This document shows positions 1 to 8,482 of a stretch of DNA of 64,000 nt, one piece after another. The notes under the pieces are model-generated. The model ran no database searches. It was not told the origin of the DNA and saw nothing but the letters and a program-made list of their open reading frames with translations. Each line of letters starts with the position of its first letter. Position 1 is the first letter of the stretch. Position numbers and translations under genes: made by a program. Source of the stretch: Pseudomonadota bacterium (GTDB lineage: Bacteria; Pseudomonadota; Gammaproteobacteria; QQUJ01); contig QQUJ01000005.1 of NCBI GenBank assembly GCA_008501635.1, forward strand, positions 42,523 to 106,522, in the 5' to 3' direction.

Positions 1-384
1 GTTACCAACGAGTCGCTCAAGTCGTGGTCCGATATTCAGAATGTAGCCAACCTCGATGACATCGATTCGTTCAAGGGCTTCCCCGGCAGTCCCGGCAGCG
101 TCGAAGGCAAGGCGCGTGTTTGCCGGACGGTTGCAGATATCGGTCAGCTCGAGGAGGGAGAGATTCTGGTTGCTCCAACGACCTCACCGTCCTGGGCCCC
201 GGTTTTCATCAAGATCAAGGCCTGTGTAACCGACGTGGGCGGTGTTATGAGCCATGCCGCTATCGTCTGTCGCGAGTACGGGATGCCGGCGATTGTCGGC
301 ACCGGTCACGCCACCAAGATCATCAAGACTGGACAGATGCTCAAAGTGAACGGGACGACCGGCGAAGTGACGATCGTAAAGTAG
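1..384 (+). CDS. ppsA: Phenylphosphate synthase protein 1, C-terminal part (partial)
   Basis: The frame is open from the first base to a TAG at 382-384 (127 residues), so the 5' end lies outside the window. The segment is the swivelling phosphohistidine domain of the PEP-synthase/PPDK family. It contains GGVMSHAAIVCREYG, whose His (codon 253-255) matches the phosphorylated His of the family. In characterised anaerobic phenol degraders (Thauera, Aromatoleum) this subunit passes the beta-phosphate of ATP to phenol. The assignment rests on the neighbours: a separate ATP-grasp half follows, then phenylphosphate carboxylase genes. A plain PEP synthase would carry both halves in one chain. Confidence 0.85.
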   Translation, partial: VTNESLKSWSDIQNVANLDDIDSFKGFPGSPGSVEGKARVCRTVADIGQLEEGEILVAPTTSPSWAPVFIKIKACVTDVGGVMSHAAIVCREYGMPAIVGTGHATKIIKTGQMLKVNGTTGEVTIVK

Positions 385-439
385 TGCAAGATACCCTGAT
401 ACTTGCAGGTTCTTGATGTTCTCCAGTTAGGCAGGTGTT

Positions 440-459
440 CGGCTGGCTTCGGCCAGCCG
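440..459 (+). promoter_or_regulatory. Stable UUCG-capped hairpin between ppsA and ppsB
   Basis: A perfect 8-bp stem (CGGCTGGC / GCCAGCCG) closes a TTCG loop, giving the very stable C(UUCG)G tetraloop in RNA. It lies in the 103-bp gap after ppsA and about 28 bases before the ppsB start. No T-tract follows, so it is not a typical terminator. An mRNA-stability or processing element that sets the ratio of the two synthase subunits is an inference. Confidence 0.5.
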
Positions 460-487
460 GGCTCCGGCCGCCTAGAGGAAAAGGGTT

Positions 488-1570
488 ATGAAGGGAAATG
501 CACCACTGGTTTGTTGGTTTCAAGAGTGCCGAAAAGAGGATGTACCGCTGGTCGGGGGCAAGAACTCATCGTTGGGGGAACTGATTAACGCCGGTATTCG
601 AGTACCGCCGGGATTCGCCCTGACCACCCACGCCTACCGCCAGTTTATCGAGCAGGGGAAACTCAGCGAAAAGCTGATGGGCCTGTGTGACGGCATCGAT
701 GACACCGATATGCAGGCGCTGGAGGCCGCTTCCGTAGAAGCGCGTCGGCTTATCGAAGAGACCGATCTGACGTACGAGTTGGAAGACAGCGTCGCCGAGT
801 ACTATCGCAAACTTTCCAATTACTGCTGCATGCCGGCCACGCCTGTTGCCGTTCGTTCCAGCGCTACCGCTGAGGACTTGCCCGATGCGAGTTTTGCCGG
901 TCAACAGGACACCTATCTCTGGATTCGAGGCGTCGACGATGTGCTGAACCGCGTCAAGACATGCATATCGAGCCTCTACACGGCGCGTGCCATTGCGTAC
1001 AGAAACAAAAACAAGTTCAAACATCATGAGGTGGCTATCAGCGTCGGGATTCAGAAGATGGCCAACTCGTGGACGGCCGGCGTGATGTTCACACTCAATC
1101 CGAGTAACGGTGACCGCTCCAGTATCGTTATCGATTCGAACTTCGGATTTGGTGAATCGGTCGTGTCGGGGGAAGTGACACCCGACCAGTTCCTTGTGAA
1201 CAAGGTGTCGGAAGAGATCATGGCGCGCACGATCTCGTGCAAAGAGGTCTGTTACACCGTCGATCCCATTACCCAAACATCGATACGATCCGAGGTTCCT
1301 GCTGAACGCCAGGAGGTTCAGTCATTGCTGGACCACGAAATCGAAGAGTTGGCGCGCATGGGCAAGTTGATCGAGAAGCACTATGGACGACCCATGGACG
1401 TGGAATGGGCCGTTGATAAAACAGTCCCGTCCGGTGGCAACATCTTCATCCTCCAGGCACGCCCCGAGACGGTGTGGAGTGCCCGCAAAACCGATCCGGT
1501 CAGCGGCGGCCGCAAATCGGCCCTCGAGCACATCGTCAACTCGGTGATGACGGGAAAGCGGCTGCAATGA
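488..1570 (+). CDS. ppsB: Phenylphosphate synthase protein 2 (ATP-grasp, PEP-synthase N-terminal type)
   Basis: The 360-residue protein matches the nucleotide-binding half of PEP synthase: GGKNSSLGEL near residue 23, VRSSATAEDLPDASFAGQQD around residues 122-141, and a closing DVEWAVD / FILQARPET segment. It lacks the central His domain and the PEP-binding barrel. In Thauera this about 40-kDa subunit phosphorylates protein 1 using ATP, forming AMP, phosphate and phenylphosphate. An AGAGGAAAAGGG purine tract precedes the ATG. It lies between ppsA and the carboxylase genes, which supports a phenol role over gluconeogenesis. Confidence 0.88.
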   Translation: MKGNAPLVCWFQECRKEDVPLVGGKNSSLGELINAGIRVPPGFALTTHAYRQFIEQGKLSEKLMGLCDGIDDTDMQALEAASVEARRLIEETDLTYELEDSVAEYYRKLSNYCCMPATPVAVRSSATAEDLPDASFAGQQDTYLWIRGVDDVLNRVKTCISSLYTARAIAYRNKNKFKHHEVAISVGIQKMANSWTAGVMFTLNPSNGDRSSIVIDSNFGFGESVVSGEVTPDQFLVNKVSEEIMARTISCKEVCYTVDPITQTSIRSEVPAERQEVQSLLDHEIEELARMGKLIEKHYGRPMDVEWAVDKTVPSGGNIFILQARPETVWSARKTDPVSGGRKSALEHIVNSVMTGKRLQ

Positions 1571-1647
1571 TGAGAGACCATCGCTTGCAGGCCCTTGTCA
1601 GAAGCAGTGCGTAACAGTCACACAACATAACCAAAAGGATAGCCACC

Positions 1648-3066
1648 ATGGATCTACGAAATTTCATCGACAAATGCGAGAAAGCCGGCGAACTGGCGCG
1701 AGTCAGCGCCGAGGTCGATTGGAATCTCGAGCTTTCGCACATTTCGAAGGTGACCGAAGAGAAGAAGGGACCAGCGCTGCTGTTCGAGAATATCAAGGGG
1801 TATGACTCGCCCGTTTTTACCGGCGCGTTTGCCACCGCAAGTCGTCTGGCGATGTCGGTCAACATGCCGGGTCACTACTCGCTTTGCGATTCCGCGCGCG
1901 AGTGGATGAACAAGACCATCGATGAACTGATTCCGGCAAAGGAAGTAAAAGAGGGTCCGATACTGGAGAACATTCACTCCGGTAAAAAAGTGGATCTGAA
2001 CATGTTTCCGGTGCCGCGGTTTTTCCCCAGGGACGGCGGGCGCTACATCGGTACGGCCACCTTCCTGGCGATTCGTGACCCCGACTCCGGGAAAGTCAAT
2101 CTCGGCACCTATCGCATGCAGATGCTCGATGAAAAACGGTGCGGCGTGCAGATTCTGCCCGGCAAACGCGGCGAACGCATCATGAACAAGTACAAGAAAA
2201 TGGGCAAGAAGATGCCCGCGGCTGCAGTTATCGGTTGCGATCCGTTGATGATGATGGCCGGCGCCCTCCAGCACGAAGGTGCCCAAAGCCAGTACGACAT
2301 CATCGGTTCGGTGCGCGGTGCGCCGTCGGAGTACATGCTGGCGCCGATGACGGGATTACCGATTCCGGCGGGGGCAGAGATCGTGCTCGAGGGAGAGATC
2401 GATCCGGAGAACTTCCAACCCGAAGGCCCGTTTGGCGAGTACACCGGGTATTACACCGACGAACTTTACAAGGTGATCAAAAAACCGTGTCTCGAGGTCA
2501 AGCAGATCCTGCACCGCAATAACCCGATTCTGTGGGCGACGTCGGTGGGCCGTCCGGTGACCGATGTGCATATGCTGCTTTCGTTTACCCGCACCGCGAT
2601 GTTGTGGAGCGATCTGGCCAAAATGGGAATTCCCGGTATCAAGTCGGTCAATGTGATGCCGGAGTCTGCCGGCCGTTTCTGGGCGGTGGTTTCCGTAAAG
2701 ACCATGTATCCCGGTCACTCTTCCCAGGTCGGCCAGGCGGTCATCTCCACCATAACCGGCAGCTACGGAATCAAGGGTGTCATCGTTGTCGACGAGGACA
2801 TCGAGGCCGACGATGTGCAGCGCGTCTTCTGGGCGCTGGCGTGTCGTTACGATCCCATGCGCGGTACCGAACTCATCAAGCGCGGTCGTTCGACGCCTCT
2901 TGACCCGGCACTCGATCCCAGCGTCAGCAAACTGATCACCTCCCGGATTCTGCTCGATGCGACCATTCCCTTCGAATGGGAGGAAAAGCCCGTCGAGGTG
3001 GCCCTCGACGAGGCGACCATGGAGAAGATCAATTCGCGTTGGGACGAATACGGAATCAAGCTTTAG
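1648..3066 (+). CDS. ppcB: Phenylphosphate carboxylase beta subunit (UbiD family)
   Basis: A 472-residue UbiD-family protein of about 53 kDa, the usual size of the beta subunit. The prenyl-FMN site is recognisable: NLGTYRMQ carries the Arg, and PEGPFGEYTGYY carries the two Glu (E259 and E264) equivalent to Fdc1 R173/E277/E282. An AAGGAT ribosome site precedes the ATG. With PpcA, PpcC and PpcD it would carboxylate phenylphosphate at the para position to 4-hydroxybenzoate, releasing phosphate. It is separated from ppcD by only 12 bases. The beta label follows length and order; alpha and beta are paralogues and could be exchanged. Confidence 0.85.
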   Translation: MDLRNFIDKCEKAGELARVSAEVDWNLELSHISKVTEEKKGPALLFENIKGYDSPVFTGAFATASRLAMSVNMPGHYSLCDSAREWMNKTIDELIPAKEVKEGPILENIHSGKKVDLNMFPVPRFFPRDGGRYIGTATFLAIRDPDSGKVNLGTYRMQMLDEKRCGVQILPGKRGERIMNKYKKMGKKMPAAAVIGCDPLMMMAGALQHEGAQSQYDIIGSVRGAPSEYMLAPMTGLPIPAGAEIVLEGEIDPENFQPEGPFGEYTGYYTDELYKVIKKPCLEVKQILHRNNPILWATSVGRPVTDVHMLLSFTRTAMLWSDLAKMGIPGIKSVNVMPESAGRFWAVVSVKTMYPGHSSQVGQAVISTITGSYGIKGVIVVDEDIEADDVQRVFWALACRYDPMRGTELIKRGRSTPLDPALDPSVSKLITSRILLDATIPFEWEEKPVEVALDEATMEKINSRWDEYGIKL

Positions 3067-3078
3067 GGGGAATCGGTA

Positions 3079-3588
3079 ATGGAGCAGGCAGAGAATATCA
3101 AGCTGGTGATTCTCGATGTCGATGGCGTCATGAGCGACGGCCGCATTGTCATCGACGACAACGGTGTCGAACAGCGCAATTTCGACATCAAGGATGGTTT
3201 TGGTGTCGTGGCCTTGCAGATGAGCGGCATCGAATGCGCCATCATCACATCAAAAAAATCGGGAGCAGTGCGCCACCGCGCGCAGGAGTTGAAGATCGCC
3301 CGCTTTTATGAAGGTATCAAAAAGAAAACCGAACCCTACGAAGAGATGCTCAAAGACAAAGGCATCGCTGATGCCGAAGTCTGCTACGTGGGCGACGATC
3401 TTGTTGATCTCAAGATGATGAAGCGCGTCGGCCTGCCCGTTGCGGTGGCTGATGCGGTCGACGAAGTGAGAGCGGCGGCGGTCTATATCACCAAAGCGCG
3501 TGGCGGCTACGGTGCCGTGCGCGAAGTGGCCGAGATGATTCTAAAGACGCAAGGTAAGTGGGAAAAGATTCTGGAAAAGGTTGGCTAA
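3079..3588 (+). CDS. ppcD: Phenylphosphate carboxylase delta subunit (KdsC-like HAD phosphatase)
   Basis: The 169-residue HAD-superfamily protein resembles the small cap-less KdsC phosphatases. LDVDGVMSDG (D13, D15) is the nucleophile motif, IITSKKS is motif II, and GDDLVDLKMM (from G105) supplies the Mg-binding acids. The Thauera delta subunit is an 18-kDa HAD protein that hydrolyses phenylphosphate, which agrees in size. Here all catalytic acids appear intact. A housekeeping KdsC is unlikely because the gene is embedded between two large carboxylase subunits. Confidence 0.85.
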   Translation: MEQAENIKLVILDVDGVMSDGRIVIDDNGVEQRNFDIKDGFGVVALQMSGIECAIITSKKSGAVRHRAQELKIARFYEGIKKKTEPYEEMLKDKGIADAEVCYVGDDLVDLKMMKRVGLPVAVADAVDEVRAAAVYITKARGGYGAVREVAEMILKTQGKWEKILEKVG

Positions 3589-3615
3589 CGGTATCAGTAA
3601 CTAGAGGAATCCATT

Positions 3616-5103
3616 GTGAGCACTGTGAGAAAAGAGAAAGCAGTTGGCGCTGATTACGGCGCACCGGACAGCAATCGCGAGTTCATCGACATGTTGTTGA
3701 AGACCGGTGATGCGGTCGCCATCGAGCAGGAGGTCGATTGGGACAACGAGGCAGGGGCGATTGTGCGGCGAGCGTGCGAGCTGGGCGCGCCTGCCCCCTA
3801 CATGAAAAAAATCAAGGACTATCCCGGCAACAGCTATTTCGGCGCGCCGCTGTCCACCTACCGGCGGATGGCCGTCTCATTGGGCATGTCGCCCGATTCG
3901 ACACTGCCGGAGATCTCCACGGAGTATCTGCGCCGTACCAACAGCGATCCTATCGAACCGGTGGTGATCGAACGCAGTGCCGCTCCCTGCAAAGAGAACG
4001 TGTGGATGGGCGACGATGTGGACCTCACCAAGCTGCCCGTGCCGCTGGTGCACGAAGGCGACGGTGGCCGCTACATCGGCACCTGGCATGCGGTAGTGAC
4101 CAAGCACCCGATTCGCGGGGATTACAACTGGGGCATGTACCGCCAGATGATGTACGACTCGCGCACCATGTGCGGCGCGGTCTTTCCCTTTTCCGATCTG
4201 GGCAAGACGTTGAACGACTACTACCTGCCGCGCGGCGAGGCGATGCCTTTCGCCACCGCCATCGGCTTGTCGCCGCTGGCCGCCATGGCAGCCTGTGCGC
4301 CGTCACCGATTCCGGAGCCTGAGTTGACCGGCATGCTCGGTGGTAAGCCGGTGGAGCTGGTGAAGTGCGAAACCAACGACCTGCTGGTGCCGGCCAACGC
4401 CGAAATCATTCTCGAAGGCGTGATCACGCCGGACGTGATGGTGGAGGAGGGTCCGTTCGGCGAGTACACCGGTTACCGCACCTCGCCGCGTATGCCGCGC
4501 GTTACCTTCCGCGTCAATTGTGTCACCTTCCGCAACAACGCGACCATGACCATCTCCAACATGGGCGTACCCATGGACGAGGGGCAGTTGCTGCGCTCCT
4601 TCTCGCTGGGTCTGGAACTGGACAAGCTGCTGCGCAGTCAGGGCATTCCCATCACGGGCGTCTACATGCACCCGCGCTCCACGCATCACATGATGATCGT
4701 CGGCGTGAAGGTGACCTACGCGGGAGTCGCGCAGCAGATCGCGCAGCTCGCCTTCGGCAGCAAGCTGGGGCCGTGGTTCCACATGGTGATGGTGGTGGAT
4801 GACAGCATCGATATCTACAACTGGGACGAGGTGTACCACGCCTTCTGTACCCGTTGTAATCCGGAGCGTGACATTCACATCTACAAGAACACCACCGGAA
4901 CCTCGCTGTACCCGCATGCCAGCCCGCATGAGCGTGCCTATTCGATCGGTTCGAAAGTATCGTTCGACTGCACCTGGCCGGTGGATTGGCACAAGATCAA
5001 CGACGTACCGACTACGGTCTCTTTCAAGAACGTCTACCCGCAAGAGATTCAGGATCGCGTAACCAGCAACTGGGAAGCCTACGGCTACCCACCGGTCAAG
5101 TAA
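3616..5103 (+). CDS. ppcA: Phenylphosphate carboxylase alpha subunit (UbiD family)
   Basis: A 495-residue UbiD-family protein of about 54 kDa. NWGMYRQM contributes the Arg, and VEEGPFGEYTGYR contributes the acids E278 and E283 of the prenyl-FMN site. The ORF starts with GTG behind CTAGAGGAATCCATT, which contains an AGAGGA ribosome site. The gene sits between ppcD and ppcC. Its product should form the core of the oxygen-sensitive carboxylase with PpcB. Very long antisense ORFs overlap it but only mirror its codon bias. Confidence 0.85.
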   Translation: MSTVRKEKAVGADYGAPDSNREFIDMLLKTGDAVAIEQEVDWDNEAGAIVRRACELGAPAPYMKKIKDYPGNSYFGAPLSTYRRMAVSLGMSPDSTLPEISTEYLRRTNSDPIEPVVIERSAAPCKENVWMGDDVDLTKLPVPLVHEGDGGRYIGTWHAVVTKHPIRGDYNWGMYRQMMYDSRTMCGAVFPFSDLGKTLNDYYLPRGEAMPFATAIGLSPLAAMAACAPSPIPEPELTGMLGGKPVELVKCETNDLLVPANAEIILEGVITPDVMVEEGPFGEYTGYRTSPRMPRVTFRVNCVTFRNNATMTISNMGVPMDEGQLLRSFSLGLELDKLLRSQGIPITGVYMHPRSTHHMMIVGVKVTYAGVAQQIAQLAFGSKLGPWFHMVMVVDDSIDIYNWDEVYHAFCTRCNPERDIHIYKNTTGTSLYPHASPHERAYSIGSKVSFDCTWPVDWHKINDVPTTVSFKNVYPQEIQDRVTSNWEAYGYPPVK

Positions 5104-5118
5104 TTGAGGAGAAAGCAG

Positions 5119-5373
5119 ATGAATAAGTGGGAAACCTTTGTGATGGAGCTCGACGAACTGCCGGAGGACTGCGATCTCGAGTTGACCATACGCACGCTCA
5201 ATGACGGGCTGGACAAGTACACCTATAAGCGCGTCAAGGCGCGGGTGTCGACTGATACCGCCAAGTTCGGCGATTCGCTGCAGGTTCGCTTCGGTCGCGG
5301 TCAATTGGCCAAGGAGCGTTTTTCCATCAATGTGCTGAAGGAGATTCAGCGTTTTCCTGAGAAATATCTCTGA
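5119..5373 (+). CDS. ppcC: Phenylphosphate carboxylase gamma subunit
   Basis: A small hydrophilic protein of 84 residues (about 10 kDa) directly after ppcA, as expected for the gamma subunit. The ATG at 5119 is preferred because GAGGAGA lies 6-12 bases upstream; an in-frame ATG at 5104 overlaps that ribosome site. The sequence begins MNKWETFVMELDELPEDCDL and ends FPEKYL. No catalytic motif is visible. In Thauera the gamma subunit belongs to the core complex. The assignment is by size, position and general resemblance. Confidence 0.75.
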   Translation: MNKWETFVMELDELPEDCDLELTIRTLNDGLDKYTYKRVKARVSTDTAKFGDSLQVRFGRGQLAKERFSINVLKEIQRFPEKYL

Positions 5374-5420
5374 AGGATAGATAGCGAACAGGGTGCTGAA
5401 TCCCCCGAGCGTAGACGACA

Positions 5421-6782
5421 ATGGCTTACACGGATTTGCGGCAATTCTTATCCGATCTGGGAACCGATCTGGTACGGGTGAAAGAGAGTGTCGATCCTCG
5501 CTTTGAGGTCGCCGCGGTTCTTAAGGCATTGGGGGATCAGCACCCCGCCGTCATGTTTTCGAACGTGCGGGGTTATGCGGGCGCCAGCATATGCGGCAAC
5601 CTGCTGGGCAAGCGCAGTCGCCTGGCCAGAGCATTTGGTACCACGGCCGAAAAGCTTGCGGCGGTCTATCTGGAACGAAAAGGGCGCGGGATAGCGACGG
5701 TCGATTGTCATGGTAAGGCGCCGGTGAAGGAGGTGATCAAGCGGGATCCCGATGACCTTCTCGCACTGTTGCCCATTCTGACGCACTACGAGAAGGACGC
5801 GGCGCCCTTTATCACGTCGGGCGTGGTCCTGGCGAAAGATCCGGCAACCGGACGCCGTGCAATGGGGATACACCGGATGATGGTGCACGGAGGTAATCGT
5901 CTGGGTGTATTCCTCGCCAATCCTCCCTTGTCTCAATTCCTGGAGAACGCGGAAAAAGAGGGAAAACCACTGGAAGTGGCGGTAGCCCTTGGCCTGGAGC
6001 CTGCCACGTTGGTGGCCGCTGTCGTAAAGGCGGGTTCAACAGGACCGGACAAGCTTGAGATTGCAGGTGCGCTACGCGACGAACCTGTGGAGCTGGTGCG
6101 CGCGGAATCCGTCGAGATTGATGTTCCGGCGCACGCTGAAATCGTCATCGAGGGGAAAGTACTGCCGGGCGTACGGATGAAAGAAGGGCCTTTCGGCGAA
6201 AATACCGGTTATTACTTTACCAACGAAAGCCCGGTTATCGAGATTTCCGCCGTCACCCACCGCGATGGTTTCGTCTATCCGGGATTGTGTCCCTGGACAG
6301 CCGATGTAGATTCCCTGTTGTCACTGGCGGCCGGTACGGAACTGTTGTGGCAGTTGCAACGTCATGTTGGCGCCGTTGCGGATCTGGAGATGCTCGGTGG
6401 GACGATCGGTTTTTCCGCAGTCATCTCCGTGGGCCGCTGTTCAACCAGCGAAGTACGCAGACTGATTCAGTTGGCGTTGTCTCTGGATAAGCGATTGAAG
6501 TCGGTTACCGTCGTTGACGACGATGTGGATATACGTGATCCCCGAGAAGTCGCCTGGGCGATGGCGACTCGCTATCAACCGAGCAGGGATACCCTGACAA
6601 TCGACAGGACCGAACCTTACGTAATCGACCCATCAGCGGTTGCACTCGGCTGCGGTTCGAAAATCGGTTTTGACGCCACAAAAGGGACGGGACCAGAGTA
6701 CGAAAAGGTCGTCATACCCAAGGATGCAAGGTCGCGGGCGCAGACTCTGCTGGCGGGAATCGTTCAGGCGCCGACATGTTGA
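5421..6782 (+). CDS. Third UbiD-family decarboxylase/carboxylase paralogue
   Basis: A 453-residue UbiD-fold protein, clearly divergent from PpcA and PpcB. It keeps the Arg (AMGIHRMM) and both acids (MKEGPFGENTGYY, E255 and E260), so it should bind prenyl-FMN and be active. It overlaps the next gene by 7 bases, which suggests translational coupling. Possible roles are an extra carboxylase subunit, a decarboxylase for another aromatic acid such as 4-hydroxybenzoate or protocatechuate, or an assembly partner. The substrate cannot be read from the sequence. Confidence 0.8.
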   Translation: MAYTDLRQFLSDLGTDLVRVKESVDPRFEVAAVLKALGDQHPAVMFSNVRGYAGASICGNLLGKRSRLARAFGTTAEKLAAVYLERKGRGIATVDCHGKAPVKEVIKRDPDDLLALLPILTHYEKDAAPFITSGVVLAKDPATGRRAMGIHRMMVHGGNRLGVFLANPPLSQFLENAEKEGKPLEVAVALGLEPATLVAAVVKAGSTGPDKLEIAGALRDEPVELVRAESVEIDVPAHAEIVIEGKVLPGVRMKEGPFGENTGYYFTNESPVIEISAVTHRDGFVYPGLCPWTADVDSLLSLAAGTELLWQLQRHVGAVADLEMLGGTIGFSAVISVGRCSTSEVRRLIQLALSLDKRLKSVTVVDDDVDIRDPREVAWAMATRYQPSRDTLTIDRTEPYVIDPSAVALGCGSKIGFDATKGTGPEYEKVVIPKDARSRAQTLLAGIVQAPTC

Positions 6783-7261
6783 CTGTAGAGACCATTCTTC
6801 AAGCCGAGACTCTGAGTTTGAGCGGAGTGGTCAGCAGTGGTCTGGGTGAGGGCTGTATGTTCACCAGTCTGCCCTGGGCGGCCAGCGAGTTCGAGAGGAA
6901 ACTGGGTTTCATTCCTTACCCGGGAACATTCAACCTGACCATGACCGGCAAAAAGTGGGAACGGGGAAGGAAACGTATGCTCACAGAACCGGGTATCGCC
7001 ATTGAGCCCGCGACCGGATTCTGCGATGCGAAATGCTTTTGGGTCGTGATCGGCGAGCAGGTCGCCGGTGCTGTGGTCATCCCGGATATCAGCGAGTATC
7101 CCAACGACAAACTGGAGATTCTTTGCCCGGTTCCGGTTCGCAGGACATTGGCCGCGAGTGACGGTCACGAGGTATCGATAAAGGTAGCGCTCGACGTAAA
7201 TCACCGGTGCGATCGGGATGTTCCCCAAGTGGCCAGTGGGGCATTGGGGGGAGGGCAATGA
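6776..7261 (+). CDS. ribK: CTP-dependent riboflavin kinase-like protein (DUF120)
   Basis: The 161-residue protein shows the signature of archaeal CTP-dependent riboflavin kinases: SGLGEGCMFTSLP (near residue 21), a KLGFIPYPGTFNLTM segment that contacts nucleotide and riboflavin, and LEILCPVPVRRTL with DGHEVSIKVAL near the C-terminus. Most bacteria make FMN with the unrelated RibF. Its start overlaps the upstream ubiD-like gene and its stop overlaps the Nudix gene (ATGA), so it is tightly embedded. A dedicated FMN supply for prenyl-FMN synthesis is inferred. Activity and nucleotide choice are untested. Confidence 0.72.
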   Translation: MLTVETILQAETLSLSGVVSSGLGEGCMFTSLPWAASEFERKLGFIPYPGTFNLTMTGKKWERGRKRMLTEPGIAIEPATGFCDAKCFWVVIGEQVAGAVVIPDISEYPNDKLEILCPVPVRRTLAASDGHEVSIKVALDVNHRCDRDVPQVASGALGGGQ

Positions 7262-7941
7262 GAGACCGGACATCGGAATCGGGCGCCGCTCTTCAGACGT
7301 GTCAGAAGCCGGCGTATTACCTGAGGGGCGCTCATTTGGCCGGTGGGCCGCAATCCTTTCGCACCCGAATCCGACCCGGGGGCACCTCTAACTTTGTCGG
7401 GCCCAACCGCAAATCGGTTGTGGCGGACTATGCCTCTTGTGCCCAGTGCATGCGTTACAGAAGTGCCGCGCTGCTCGGCAGACAACCCCCTGGACGGTGC
7501 AGTGATTGCGGGTGTTCCCTGACTCGGGAATCGGTCGCCTTGGCACTCATCGAGCACCGCAAGCGATTGGTGCTTATCAAAAGAACGAAGGCACCACTGG
7601 CGGGATATTGGGCACCACCCGCAGGCCATGTGGAGATGGGAGAAACAGTGCCGCAGGCAGTGATCAGGGAAGCGCGGGAAGAGAGCGGGCTGGAGATAAC
7701 ACTGGATGGAATGGTGGGTATCTATACCGAGCAACGTCTGTCGGGTGCGGACTCGCACATGGTCATCACGGCCTTCAACAGCCACTCGGTAAATGGCGAT
7801 CCCGTGGCCGGAGATGATGCAGGAGACATCGCCCTTTTTGCGCGCGGCAAACTGCCTCAGCAACCGCCGCCCAGGCAGGGTACAGCAACAGATTACTGGG
7901 TCTACGGAGTCATTCAGAGATTGACCGCAAACTGGCGCTAG
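7258..7941 (+). CDS. Nudix hydrolase with N-terminal zinc ribbon
   Basis: The complete Nudix box G-x5-E-x7-REUxEExGU occurs at residues 123-145 (GHVEMGE ... REAREESGL). A probable zinc ribbon precedes it (C61-x2-C64 and C81-x2-C84). The ATG at 7258 overlaps the ribK stop in an ATGA junction and is preferred over the in-frame ATG at 7207 inside ribK. Length is 227 residues. MutT-like ORFs are known in phenol operons, without proven function. Lying between a riboflavin kinase and ubiX, it might hydrolyse dimethylallyl diphosphate to the monophosphate used by UbiX, or recycle a nucleotide or acyl-CoA. All are inferences. Confidence 0.8.
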   Translation: MRDRTSESGAALQTCQKPAYYLRGAHLAGGPQSFRTRIRPGGTSNFVGPNRKSVVADYASCAQCMRYRSAALLGRQPPGRCSDCGCSLTRESVALALIEHRKRLVLIKRTKAPLAGYWAPPAGHVEMGETVPQAVIREAREESGLEITLDGMVGIYTEQRLSGADSHMVITAFNSHSVNGDPVAGDDAGDIALFARGKLPQQPPPRQGTATDYWVYGVIQRLTANWR

Positions 7942-7985
7942 TCAGCGGCGCCGCAAATTTACTCATGAGACGGAGGGTTCGAGAC

Positions 7986-8459
7986 GTGAACAATATTACG
8001 ACCGCTACAGCGCATCCGATTACATCGGAACTGCCGGATGGATTGTTTGATTATCTCAGTGCGGGAGCGTTGAGCATTGTTATGACCGTTGGTGAGGATG
8101 GTTATCCGACTGACGCGTTTACCTGGGCAGCGGCTGTCGACAAAAAGCGCGTTCGGTTTGGCGCCGACCATGGCAGCAAGACGCTCAAGAATCTGGAGCG
8201 CGACGGTCGTGCAGCTGTGCAGATTATCGGACCAGACAATATGGTTTTCCTGGTCAAGGGCAAGTGCCGCCAGATCAAAGAACGCATTGACGCCGCACTC
8301 CCACTGGAGATTTCCATGTGGGAAATGGAGGTCATGGGTGCTCGTGATCAGTCGTGGCCGGGTGCTTCGCCGCTGCCGTTTGCCGTGCAATGGTCGGGAA
8401 AAGACCGTGGAAAACTGGTGCGCATGGAGCAGGACGTGTTTCAGGAGATGCGCAGCTAG
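7986..8459 (+). CDS. Pyridoxamine 5'-phosphate oxidase-like flavin-fold protein
   Basis: A 157-residue split beta-barrel protein. GALSIVMTVGEDGYPTDAF and a GSKTLKNLERDGRAAVQII stretch are typical of the PNPOx-like FMN-binding family. GTG at 7986 is chosen because GGAGG lies 9 bases upstream; the ATG at 7965 precedes that site. Members bind FMN, haem or F420 and have diverse roles. Here it could be an FMN reductase, an FMN carrier or a flavin store feeding prenyl-FMN formation. The last idea is inference from position between ribK and ubiX. Confidence 0.7.
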   Translation: MNNITTATAHPITSELPDGLFDYLSAGALSIVMTVGEDGYPTDAFTWAAAVDKKRVRFGADHGSKTLKNLERDGRAAVQIIGPDNMVFLVKGKCRQIKERIDAALPLEISMWEMEVMGARDQSWPGASPLPFAVQWSGKDRGKLVRMEQDVFQEMRS

Positions 8460-8482
8460 CAGCGTCGCTAGGGGACAGATCC

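Noticed and set aside
4303..5421. 372-residue ORF on the minus strand
   Set aside because: Antisense shadow of ppcA and ppcC; His- and Arg-rich composition without protein-like features.
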